Source: Bacillota bacterium (GTDB lineage: Bacteria > Bacillota > Clostridia > Lachnospirales > Lachnospiraceae). Taken from it: a stretch of 54,337 nucleotides of DNA. Below are positions 1 through 7,025 of this stretch, piece by piece. Each line of letters starts with the position of its first letter. The stretch's first letter is position 1. The notes below the pieces were generated by a model. It saw nothing but the letters and a program-made list of their open reading frames with translations, was not told the origin of the DNA and ran no database searches. Made by a program: the position numbers and the translations under genes. The stretch spans positions 1-54,337 of the forward strand of contig JAEYOQ010000022.1 of the NCBI GenBank assembly GCA_023411555.1, written 5' to 3'.

Positions 1-108
1 TTCCTCGATGAATCTACCATCTCTAGGTGTTCTGGAATCAGAAACAACGATTCTATAGAAAGGAGCCTTTTTCTGTCCCATTCTCTTTAATCTAATCTTT
101 ACTGCCAT
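1..108 (-). CDS. rpsP: 30S ribosomal protein S16 (partial, 5' part)
   Basis: The first 36 codons of a small ribosomal subunit protein that binds 16S rRNA during early 30S assembly. The visible N-terminus begins MAVKIRLKRMGQKKAPFYRI and continues with VVSDSRTPRDGRFIEE, which is the standard S16 opening. The reading frame runs off the left edge, so the C-terminal half is outside the window. An ideal ribosome binding site (AAGGAGGTGA) lies just upstream of the ATG. It is the last visible gene of the ylxM-ffh-rpsP group, 81 bp after ffh, with no clear terminator in between. That order is common in Firmicutes. Confidence 0.96.
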   Translation of the reverse strand, partial: MAVKIRLKRMGQKKAPFYRIVVSDSRTPRDGRFIEE

Positions 109-189
109 TTATTTCACCTCCTTAAAAAGTATCAATATCTATTGTAAAGGTCCAGAAAATTAATATAACTTTTTGGACTATATACAACT

Positions 190-1533
190 CTAGAAACCAA
201 AGGGCATCTTAAAGCCGCCGCGCTTTTTGCCTTTTCCCATCATACCGGAAAACTGCTTCATCATCTTTTTAGACTGTTCAAACTGCTTTACCAGGGCATT
301 GACCTCACTAATATCAACTCCTGCTCCGGCAGCTATTCTTCTCTTGCGAGAAGGATTAAGCAGGTCTGGATTAGACCGCTCTGCTTTAGTCATGGAATAG
401 ATGATTGCTTCGGTTGAAGATAATGCATTTTCATCTATTTCTACATCTTTTAACTGCTTGCCCATTCCTGGGATCATACTGAGAAGATCTGCCATACCGC
501 CCATCTTCTTCATCTGTTGCATCTGTTCAAGAAAATCATTGAAGTCAAGCTCTGCCTTCTTGATTTTCTTCTCCAATTCCTTTGCCTTGTCAGCATCGAA
601 ATCTGCCTGAGCCTTATCAATCAGGGTAAGAATATCACCCATACCAAGGATACGGGAGGCCATACGATCCGGATAGAATTGCTCCAGATCCGATAACTTC
701 TCACCCATACCAACATAAAGGATCGGTCTTCCGGTAACGGCACGAATAGAAAGAGCCGCACCACCTCTAGTATCGCCATCCAGCTTAGTAAGAATTACAC
801 CATCAATAGACAGCTTCTCATTAAACATCTCGGATACATTAACAGCATCCTGACCAGTCATAGCATCCACAACTAGGATTGTCTGGTGCACCGATATATT
901 TGCTTTAATCTCCTGCAGCTCCTCCATCATCGCTTCATCGATGTGAAGTCGACCTGCAGTATCTAATATAACTACATTATAACCATTTTTCACAGCATGC
1001 TCTAAAGCTGCCTTTGCAATATTTAGAGGCTTATGCTTGTCTCCCATGGAGAACACTTCAACACCCTGCTTATTACCGTTGATTTGCAGCTGATCAATCG
1101 CTGCGGGACGATAAATATCACAGGCAACAAGTAAGGGCTTACGTCCCTTGGACTTTAATTTACCTGCTAATTTGGCCACAGTGGTTGTCTTACCGGCACC
1201 CTGAAGACCGCACATCATGATAACAGTAATTTCACTTGCAGGCTTCAGCTGGATTTCAACGGTTTGCTCACCCAGCAGCCTTACCATCTCTTCATTTACT
1301 ATCTTGATTACCATCTGTCCAGGCGTCAGGCTGTTTAACACATCCTGTCCTACGGCTCGCTCGGTAACGGTATTAACGAAATTCTTTACAACCTTAAAGT
1401 TAACATCTGCCTCCAGTAAAGCCATCTTAACTTCTTTCAAAGCAGTCTTAACATCTGCTTCGGTAAGACGACCTTTTCCTTTAAGGCCCTTAAATATATT
1501 CTGCAATTTATCGGATAAGTTTTCAAATGCCAT
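190..1533 (-). CDS. ffh: Signal recognition particle protein Ffh (SRP54)
   Basis: GTPase of the signal recognition particle. It binds SRP RNA and hydrophobic signal sequences on nascent chains and docks with FtsY at the membrane. The 447-aa protein has the full family layout: N-terminal four-helix domain (about 1-90), the GTPase G domain with P-loop GLQGAGKTT (about 109-117), DTAGR and TKLDGDTRGG motifs, and a methionine-rich M domain (about 325-447) containing MGGMADLLSMIPGMG and a lysine/glycine-rich end. It starts 5 bp after the ylxM stop, with AAAGGAG upstream, so the two genes are translationally close. FtsY, its receptor, is also in this window (12045-12983). Length and motifs are complete. 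Confidence 0.98.
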   Translation of the reverse strand: MAFENLSDKLQNIFKGLKGKGRLTEADVKTALKEVKMALLEADVNFKVVKNFVNTVTERAVGQDVLNSLTPGQMVIKIVNEEMVRLLGEQTVEIQLKPASEITVIMMCGLQGAGKTTTVAKLAGKLKSKGRKPLLVACDIYRPAAIDQLQINGNKQGVEVFSMGDKHKPLNIAKAALEHAVKNGYNVVILDTAGRLHIDEAMMEELQEIKANISVHQTILVVDAMTGQDAVNVSEMFNEKLSIDGVILTKLDGDTRGGAALSIRAVTGRPILYVGMGEKLSDLEQFYPDRMASRILGMGDILTLIDKAQADFDADKAKELEKKIKKAELDFNDFLEQMQQMKKMGGMADLLSMIPGMGKQLKDVEIDENALSSTEAIIYSMTKAERSNPDLLNPSRKRRIAAGAGVDISEVNALVKQFEQSKKMMKQFSGMMGKGKKRGGFKMPFGF

Positions 1534-1538
1534 ATGAA

Positions 1539-1913
1539 TTACAGCTCCTTTAAAATATCATCTGCCAATTTTGATATTGTGTTAATATTAGCGATATCCT
1601 TTGCTGCCTCAGCATCTTTGATGATTTCTTTAATATCAGAAAGCTTATCTTTGATGGATTGGAAACGGCTTACTAAGGATAGTTTCGTTTCGTATTCTTT
1701 TAATTCCTGTGTACAGCGTTTTACAATATCATATACACCCTGTCTGCTGATTCCCTTCTCTGCGGCAATTTCGCTAAGAGATAAATCATTAAGAATGTAA
1801 TCCTCAAATATCTGCTTTTTATGGGTGCTTAATAAATCACCATAAAAATCATAGAGGATGGATAAGGTAACGATTTCATCCAATTTTTCAATCTGAGCTT
1901 CATTATGATTCAT
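1539..1913 (-). CDS. ylxM: YlxM family HTH protein (UPF0122), SRP-associated
   Basis: A 124-aa helix-turn-helix protein of the YlxM/p13 family, which is nearly always encoded directly before ffh and is reported to modulate the SRP pathway in some Gram-positives. Its central segment (LSLSEIAAEKGISRQGVYD) is a sigma-70-region-4-like HTH, and the C-terminal half is a charged helix. I chose the ATG at 1913, not the more upstream ORF start, because AGGTGGTGA sits just before it and the extra 23 upstream residues are not family-like. The gene has its own strong promoter (1954-1982), with an inverted repeat that covers both the expected transcription start and the ribosome binding site. Confidence 0.93.
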   Translation of the reverse strand: MNHNEAQIEKLDEIVTLSILYDFYGDLLSTHKKQIFEDYILNDLSLSEIAAEKGISRQGVYDIVKRCTQELKEYETKLSLVSRFQSIKDKLSDIKEIIKDAEAAKDIANINTISKLADDILKEL

Positions 1914-1920
1914 AAAAATC

Positions 1921-1953
1921 ACCACCTGTAAAGGAAATTTCTTTACAGATGGT
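1921..1953 (-). promoter_or_regulatory. Inverted repeat over the ylxM transcription start and ribosome binding site
   Basis: On the minus strand ACCATCTGTAAAG and CTTTACAGGTGGT form a 13-bp inverted repeat (one G-T wobble) around a 7-nt loop. The second arm contains the ylxM Shine-Dalgarno core. If transcription starts near 1947, the RNA keeps the 8-bp inner stem CTGTAAAG/CTTTACAG next to the ribosome binding site. At DNA level the full repeat sits just downstream of the -10 box, where a repressor could bind. Which of the two it is cannot be told from sequence. Confidence 0.55.
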
Positions 1954-1982
1954 AGTATATCTTTTTTATGACTCGTTGTCAA
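1954..1982 (-). promoter_or_regulatory. Sigma-A type promoter of ylxM-ffh-rpsP
   Basis: Read on the minus strand, a perfect -35 TTGACA (1977-1982) is followed after 17 bp by -10 TATACT (1954-1959). Transcription should start near 1947, about 35 nt before the ylxM ATG. Confidence 0.75.
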
Positions 1983-2091
1983 GTATTTTTCTTAACATCC
2001 CTAAAATAATTTATTAACTATTATTTATTAATAAAGTATGGAAAATTATATGTATTTATTATCAAGGAACTTCTATTACATCTACTATCCT

Positions 2092-2445
2092 TCAGGCATT
2101 CTCTTTTAATATAGAAGTAATGATATTATACTCCTGATCTAGGTGAATGAGATCACGATAGAAAGAACCTAAAGCCTCCTGTTCTAGTTCAGTCAATAAA
2201 TGGCTACACAGAGCGTGAAGATAGCTAAAACCAAGATTGGCTGCTACGCCTTTTAAGGTATGTATGTGAAGCTTTGCCTTGGTATAATCCCCTTTACTGA
2301 TCGCTTCCTGGATAGAGGAAAAGCTTGGATCATCGAGAAATTTCTTACATATGGTAAGATATAGCTTTTCTTTACCGCCAAGTCGGGCTATGACACCCTC
2401 GGTATCAATTCCATGTTGTTTCATTTTCTTTGTCATAGGTTCCAT
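2092..2445 (-). CDS. HPt domain histidine phosphotransfer protein
   Basis: A 117-aa single-domain histidine phosphotransfer protein. The motif HIHTLKGVAANLG places the phosphorylatable histidine at residue 62, inside the usual four-helix bundle; the flanking helices are amphipathic and there is no membrane segment. HPt proteins carry phosphate from the receiver domain of a hybrid kinase to a final response regulator. The gene directly upstream, 105 bp away, is exactly such a hybrid kinase without its own HPt domain, so the two probably form a phosphorelay. No output response regulator is encoded beside them. AAAGGG lies 8 nt before the ATG. Confidence 0.85.
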   Translation of the reverse strand: MEPMTKKMKQHGIDTEGVIARLGGKEKLYLTICKKFLDDPSFSSIQEAISKGDYTKAKLHIHTLKGVAANLGFSYLHALCSHLLTELEQEALGSFYRDLIHLDQEYNIITSILKENA

Positions 2446-2550
2446 AGATAATCCCTTTACTTACGAAGCATTTCCTTATAATGTAGCTAATGTTTCAAGT
2501 CTCTCTGCGTTAATTTGTATTAATTGTGAATAAGCTTCTTATGATTCACC

Positions 2551-4281
2551 TTACGAGTACGGTAAGTTCGTTTTCTTTAACCATGTGGCATTGATTAATG
2601 AATATAGCTTATTTGGATCGATTGGCTTCGATAAATGATAATTGATGTCAGAAGCTCCATATGAATGATGTGGATTATAATTGTCTGCAGTCATGGTTAC
2701 AATTACGATTCGGTCCGCATCCGGCTTTTTCATGGAACGAATCCTCCGGCTGACTTCGTAACCACTAATATCAGGCATATGAACATCCATCAGTATCATA
2801 TCATAATAACCTTCTTCCGATGCCTTAAAGCGTTCTATTGCAGAGTTACCATTTGTCACAGCCTCCACACGGACATTCACACGATGTAAATATTCCGTTA
2901 CAATCTCCAGGTTGATTTCATTGTCCTCTACAATCAGGACACACATGCCTGTAAAGTCATATTCCACGCTTGGTAAGGAAAGGTTAGCTTCTGTAACACA
3001 TAACGGACCAGCAGCAATCGCAAGAGGTATATCAATCGTAACGGTGGTTCCTTCTACAAGTCTACTGTTAATATGAATCACCCCACCCATAAGCTCCAAC
3101 AATGTCTTAGTAATCGACATCCCAAGACCGGTGCCTCCATACTTAATCCCGATTTCTTGATTCTCCTGATCGAAGGGCTCAAAAATCCGATTGATATAAG
3201 CTTCGTCCATTCCTCTCCCGGTATCGGTAATTTGAAATCGGTATAGGCACTCTTCTGCCGTATATTCTATCTCTCTTATTTCAAAGGTAATCAAACCACC
3301 GGAGGGGGTAAACTTAATGGAGTTTGACAGGCAATTACCAATTATCTGGAGGATACGAAGACTGTCACCCACTAGATAATCATGAGAGGCGGGATGAAAA
3401 GTCAGCTTATACCGAACATTCTTTAGCTCAGCCTGAGAAGAAATGAGGGAGGAGAACATAGAGATAGTTTTAAGCATGGAAAAAGGTTTCTTATTTAGTA
3501 TTAGCTTATTACTATCAATTTTAGCCATATCAAGAATGTTATTGGTTAAGTCCAGCATATTGTTCGCAGAGTAATGAAGCGTCTCCAGATAGTGTCTAAT
3601 CTTATGGGTATCACTTATGGAAGCAAGGGCAAGCTGAGTAATACCAAGCATACTGTTAATGGGTGTTTTCAGTTCGTGGCTGAGATGATATATATACTCC
3701 TTTTTGGCTTCGTTGGCCTTTGTGGAGGACTGTAAGGCTACTTTTAGGGCTTCCTGAGCCTGATATTCCTTTGAACCATCGTGAATACAGGTGATATAGC
3801 GATAGATTTTATTATTTCTTGTAACCGGATAAAAACGAATGACCAGCCATTGCAGTAGTTTAGATGTCGGATGACAGTATTCGCATACCAATTCTTTATA
3901 CTCCTGCAGTTTAGTGGATGTAAACTGTTCGATATATTCCTCTCTTTTCCCAGGATGTACAAAATCAAATAAGGAATTCTTGTTATGATACAGCTTTGTT
4001 CTACTAAACCCCAGAACCTTTTCGAAGTTGGGTGAGATATATTCAAAGCGGTGATGGATTGAATCATATATAATAAAGACATCGTCTACTGTAGAACAGA
4101 GTGAATTCAAAAGCTCGACTTTATTCTGTAAGGAATGCTTCCATGATATGTGCTTTATCTCCGAATAGGAAGCAAAAATAATAGTATATAAACACATCAA
4201 TAAAAATAGTACTAATATGCTACTGTTAAGCTTTGAATGGTATATCAAATTATTCACATATTGTAATATATTCACAGGCAT
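2551..4281 (-). CDS. Membrane hybrid sensor histidine kinase (PAS-HisKA-HATPase-REC)
   Basis: A 576-aa hybrid kinase of a phosphorelay. In order: one transmembrane helix (about 20-38), a PAS domain (about 55-165), a dimerisation/phosphoacceptor domain with SHELKTPINS (His202), a HATPase domain with N box around 316-320, G1 DTGRG (353-357) and G2 GGTGLGM (382-388), and a C-terminal receiver with acidic pair E452/D453, phosphoacceptor Asp499 (LMDVHMP) and Lys552. No extracellular sensing domain is present, so the PAS domain probably senses a cytoplasmic or redox-type signal. The HPt gene downstream supplies the missing relay module. The ATG has only a weak ribosome binding site, and a stop codon just upstream excludes an earlier start in frame. 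Confidence 0.93.
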   Translation of the reverse strand: MPVNILQYVNNLIYHSKLNSSILVLFLLMCLYTIIFASYSEIKHISWKHSLQNKVELLNSLCSTVDDVFIIYDSIHHRFEYISPNFEKVLGFSRTKLYHNKNSLFDFVHPGKREEYIEQFTSTKLQEYKELVCEYCHPTSKLLQWLVIRFYPVTRNNKIYRYITCIHDGSKEYQAQEALKVALQSSTKANEAKKEYIYHLSHELKTPINSMLGITQLALASISDTHKIRHYLETLHYSANNMLDLTNNILDMAKIDSNKLILNKKPFSMLKTISMFSSLISSQAELKNVRYKLTFHPASHDYLVGDSLRILQIIGNCLSNSIKFTPSGGLITFEIREIEYTAEECLYRFQITDTGRGMDEAYINRIFEPFDQENQEIGIKYGGTGLGMSITKTLLELMGGVIHINSRLVEGTTVTIDIPLAIAAGPLCVTEANLSLPSVEYDFTGMCVLIVEDNEINLEIVTEYLHRVNVRVEAVTNGNSAIERFKASEEGYYDMILMDVHMPDISGYEVSRRIRSMKKPDADRIVIVTMTADNYNPHHSYGASDINYHLSKPIDPNKLYSLINATWLKKTNLPYS

Positions 4282-4295
4282 CTCTTTTCATATAA

Positions 4296-4325
4296 ATTAT
4301 ATGTAAATATTTTGTATCTTGTCAA
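4296..4325 (-). promoter_or_regulatory. Promoter P1 of the hybrid kinase gene
   Basis: Minus-strand TTGACA (4320-4325), 18-bp spacer, TATAAT (4296-4301): both boxes are perfect. The expected start would leave only about 8 nt before the ATG at 4281, so transcripts from this promoter would be nearly leaderless. Confidence 0.65.
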
Positions 4326-4326
4326 T

Positions 4327-4355
4327 AATATAACAGAGAGCAGTTTTGTTGTCAA
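4327..4355 (-). promoter_or_regulatory. Promoter P2 of the hybrid kinase gene
   Basis: A second sigma-A-type promoter, directly behind P1: TTGACA (4350-4355), 17-bp spacer, TATATT (4327-4332) on the minus strand. It would give a leader of about 40 nt. Confidence 0.6.
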
Positions 4356-4501
4356 TAAAATTACTATAATATGGAAGTATTTTGTGTTTATTTGATATAA
4401 TATGAGGTATTATGGAGCAAAGTGTCAATACACTTGTCGAAAAAATTTTTCAAGTACTACCTGACTGCGATTTGTAAAACATGAGATTTCTATATAATAA
4501 T

Positions 4502-4547
4502 AGGAACGTAACATTTATAACAATACAGTTACAAATGTTGCGTTCCT
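4502..4547 (-). terminator. Hairpin terminator after the oadA-type gene
   Basis: Arms AGGAACGTAACATTT and AAATGTTGCGTTCCT form a 15-bp stem with one wobble around a 16-nt loop, 34 bp beyond the stop codon at 4582. The tail is AT-rich but not a pure T run. The rest of the 4282-4581 gap holds the two kinase promoters and nothing else that I recognise. Confidence 0.65.
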
Positions 4548-4581
4548 TTATAATAATTATTAATATGAATATGGTTATATA

Positions 4582-5994
4582 TTAAACCGGATATGCTTTA
4601 TTTTCTTTATCTGCAGTACTTACATCGACACCGGTTTTCTGTGCCTGACGGTACCTGAAGAAGTCCATAGCAACCTGAGGGAATAATGCATAGGATAGAA
4701 CATCCTCATCCTGTTCCTTCCATTCTGCAATCTCTGCCTCAATTTTTTGAAGCTCAGGCTTAATCAAATCAGCTGGTCTACAGGTAATCGGCTTCTTATC
4801 ACCAATAACCTTTTTCTGAACCTCAGCGTTGAAGGGCTTAACCGTCTGTCCGTATTCACCAGATAACAAGGCTTTGGTCTCCTTGGTAACCATCTTGTAG
4901 CGTTCTCCTGCAAGAACGTTAAGTACTGCCTGGGTACCAACAATTTGGCTGGAAGGTGTTACTAACGGTGGCTCACCAAAATCCTTACGAACTCTCGGAA
5001 CCTCTTGTAATACTTCATAGTATTTATCTTCCTGTTTTTGCTCCTTTAACTGAGACACCAGGTTAGAAAGCATACCACCGGGAACCTGATATAACAAGGT
5101 CTTGATATCAACACCCATAACCTTGGGATTTAATAATCCAGTATCCAATGCCTTATCACGAAGGGGACGGAAATAATCTGCTATCTTTGCTAAGATTTGC
5201 TGGTCATAGCCAGTATCGTAAGGAGTACCCTTAAAGGTCTCAACCATAACCTCTGTTGCAGGCTGGCTGGTACCCATAGCAAAGGGAGACATAGCTGTAT
5301 CAATGATATCACAGCCAGCTTCCACTGCCTTAAGATAAGTCATACCGCCGACACCACTGGTATAGTGGGTATGCAAATCAATGGGGATTTTGACGGCTTT
5401 CTTCAATGCTCCTACTAATACAGTTGCTTCATATGGTACAAGTAAGCCTGCCATATCCTTGATACAGATGGAGGAAGCACCTAACTCTTCGATTCTCTTA
5501 GCCATCTTTACATAATAATCTGTTGTATATGCATCTCCTAAAGTATAGGAAATTGCAATCTGGGCATGACCCTTTTCTTTGTTCGTAGCTTTTACTGCAC
5601 ATTCCAGATTACGGATATCATTCAAAGCATCAAAAATACGAATAATATCAATACCGTTTGCGATGGATTTCTGAACAAAATATGCTACAACATCATCAGC
5701 ATAATGACGATAGCCTAATATATTCTGTCCACGGAATAACATCTGAAGCTTTGTGTTTTTAAAGCCGGATCTTATCTTGCGAAGTCTTTCCCAAGGATCC
5801 TCCTTCAAGAAACGCAGGGATGCGTCAAAGGTCGCACCGCCCCAACATTCTACTGCATGATAACCTACCTTATCCATGGTTTCAAGAATAGGAAGCATCT
5901 CTTCCGTTGACATTCTTGTAGCAATCAGGGACTGGTGAGCATCTCTTAATATAGTCTCGACTATTTTAACTGGTTTCTTTGCTTGTTCAGCCAT
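4582..5994 (-). CDS. oadA: Oxaloacetate decarboxylase alpha / transcarboxylase 5S-type subunit
   Basis: A 470-aa carboxyltransferase of the OadA/PycB/transcarboxylase-5S family, which moves CO2 between oxaloacetate (or pyruvate) and carrier-bound biotin. It has a TIM-barrel with LRDAHQS (metal ligand Asp18), CWGGATFD, LFRGQN, a carboxylated-lysine motif CIKDMAG (Lys179) and DLHTH metal ligands His208/His210, followed by the conserved carboxylase C-terminal domain. It ends before the biotinyl domain that longer OadA proteins carry; here the biotin carrier is a separate gene. Start set at 5994 because AGGAGGT precedes that ATG. It is the last gene of a four-gene cluster lacking biotin carboxylase and an OadB pump subunit. 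Confidence 0.93.
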   Translation of the reverse strand: MAEQAKKPVKIVETILRDAHQSLIATRMSTEEMLPILETMDKVGYHAVECWGGATFDASLRFLKEDPWERLRKIRSGFKNTKLQMLFRGQNILGYRHYADDVVAYFVQKSIANGIDIIRIFDALNDIRNLECAVKATNKEKGHAQIAISYTLGDAYTTDYYVKMAKRIEELGASSICIKDMAGLLVPYEATVLVGALKKAVKIPIDLHTHYTSGVGGMTYLKAVEAGCDIIDTAMSPFAMGTSQPATEVMVETFKGTPYDTGYDQQILAKIADYFRPLRDKALDTGLLNPKVMGVDIKTLLYQVPGGMLSNLVSQLKEQKQEDKYYEVLQEVPRVRKDFGEPPLVTPSSQIVGTQAVLNVLAGERYKMVTKETKALLSGEYGQTVKPFNAEVQKKVIGDKKPITCRPADLIKPELQKIEAEIAEWKEQDEDVLSYALFPQVAMDFFRYRQAQKTGVDVSTADKENKAYPV

Positions 5995-6070
5995 TACTCT
6001 ACCTCCTGTTAAATTCTTCGGTGATTTCACACTAACATAGTATGCCTGCTCTTTGTGTTTGCTTGTGCTT

Positions 6071-6159
6071 AGTGTGAACGTCTCGTATGCGAGAAGGTTT
6101 ACACTTTGAAGACGAAAGGCACAAACTTAGAAGTGCGAAAATCGATTTTATTTTCACAC
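6071..6159 (-). repeat. Structured intercistronic repeat, copy 1
   Basis: Two hairpins fill the spacer between the biotin-carrier stop and oadA. AGTGTGAAC/GTTTACACT encloses an inner TCTCG-TATG-CGAGA stem (6071-6105). GTGCGAAAAT/ATTTTCACAC (6133-6159) touches the stop codon. Between them runs a segment containing GAAGACG and CACAAACTT. The 6107-6159 part resembles 48946-49000, which also sits directly after a stop codon in a different operon. Confidence 0.6.
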
Positions 6160-6560
6160 TAGTTTAAAGTGGCAAGTACGTTTCCAGCTTCTACGGACTG
6201 ACCAGCAGAAACATTGATACTTGCAACGGTTCCATCCTGAGGAGATACGATTTCATTCTCCATCTTCATCGCTTCAAGAATAAGAAGAACCTCGCCCTTC
6301 TTTACCGCCTGGCCTACAGCAGCCTTTACAGCTATAATCTTACCTGGCATCGGGGAGTTTACTTTAACACTTCCAGCACTTCCACTGGGTGCAGCAGCAG
6401 GTGCAGGAGCTGCAGGAGTCTCAGCAGCCTTGGGGGCAGGAGCAGCAGCTGGTTTTGCAGCAGGTGCAGCTACAGGAGCGCTAGGCTGAGCAGCTCTGGC
6501 ACCTTCTTCAACGGTTACATCATAGGTATTACCATTAACGGTTATTGTATAATATTTCAT
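6159..6560 (-). CDS. Biotin carboxyl carrier protein (biotinyl domain, 1.3S type)
   Basis: A 133-aa biotin carrier. Residues 1-20 match the short N-terminal strand found in decarboxylase carriers (KYYTITVNGNTYDV), residues 21-63 are an alanine/proline-rich flexible linker, and 64-133 are a biotinyl/lipoyl domain with EAMKMEN, Lys99 being the biotinylated residue. It would shuttle carboxyl groups between the OadA-type and carboxyltransferase subunits encoded on either side. Start at 6560 is fixed by AAGGAGGA; the 13 extra residues upstream are unlikely to be translated. A short perfect inverted repeat, TTGACAC/GTGTCAA, lies upstream at 6581-6599. Confidence 0.95.
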   Translation of the reverse strand: MKYYTITVNGNTYDVTVEEGARAAQPSAPVAAPAAKPAAAPAPKAAETPAAPAPAAAPSGSAGSVKVNSPMPGKIIAVKAAVGQAVKKGEVLLILEAMKMENEIVSPQDGTVASINVSAGQSVEAGNVLATLN

Positions 6561-6624
6561 ATTGAAATCCTCCTTGTTCATTGACACGCCTTGTGTCAAG
6601 CTATCTACATCGCATTATAGTTTA

Positions 6625-7011
6625 CTAAGCGTTCTTCCATTTGCTTGCATTCGATTTACGAATAGAACGGACAACTAACCCTCCGGCCGGAACTTCATCA
6701 CCCAAGGAAGCATATATTGCAGCTGTGATAACGGCTACCAACTCACAATCGGAAATCAGTTCGTCCTCCTCATTGCTGACAATCTGTGCGAGCGTATTGT
6801 CAACTGAGCCTCGTTCAACCACCTGAGTAGACGTGGATGGGCTATTCAGATTAGGTTTTATATTCACAAAATATGTTATTAGCATAATTAACATAATCAC
6901 TGCTAAAACAATTACTGCACCAAACAATGTATTTAAACTAATATAGTCACTCAAGGATGCACCACTGAGAACCATTGCCTGGCTGATTACTTTGTACATT
7001 GCCGTACCCAT
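6625..7011 (-). CDS. OadG-family membrane subunit (decarboxylase gamma chain)
   Basis: A 128-aa protein with one transmembrane helix (about 27-50) and a C-terminal soluble part ending in ELVAVITAAIYASLG and GLVVRSIRK, which is the conserved tail of the OadG/MmdD gamma family. In Na+-pumping decarboxylases this chain anchors the alpha and biotin subunits to the membrane beta pump. No beta subunit is encoded nearby, so here it may simply tether the complex to the membrane. The gene begins 14 bp after the carboxyltransferase stop with GAGGTGAG as ribosome binding site and is clearly co-transcribed. Confidence 0.85.
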   Translation of the reverse strand: MGTAMYKVISQAMVLSGASLSDYISLNTLFGAVIVLAVIMLIMLITYFVNIKPNLNSPSTSTQVVERGSVDNTLAQIVSNEEDELISDCELVAVITAAIYASLGDEVPAGGLVVRSIRKSNASKWKNA

Positions 7012-7025
7012 AATCTCACCTCATT

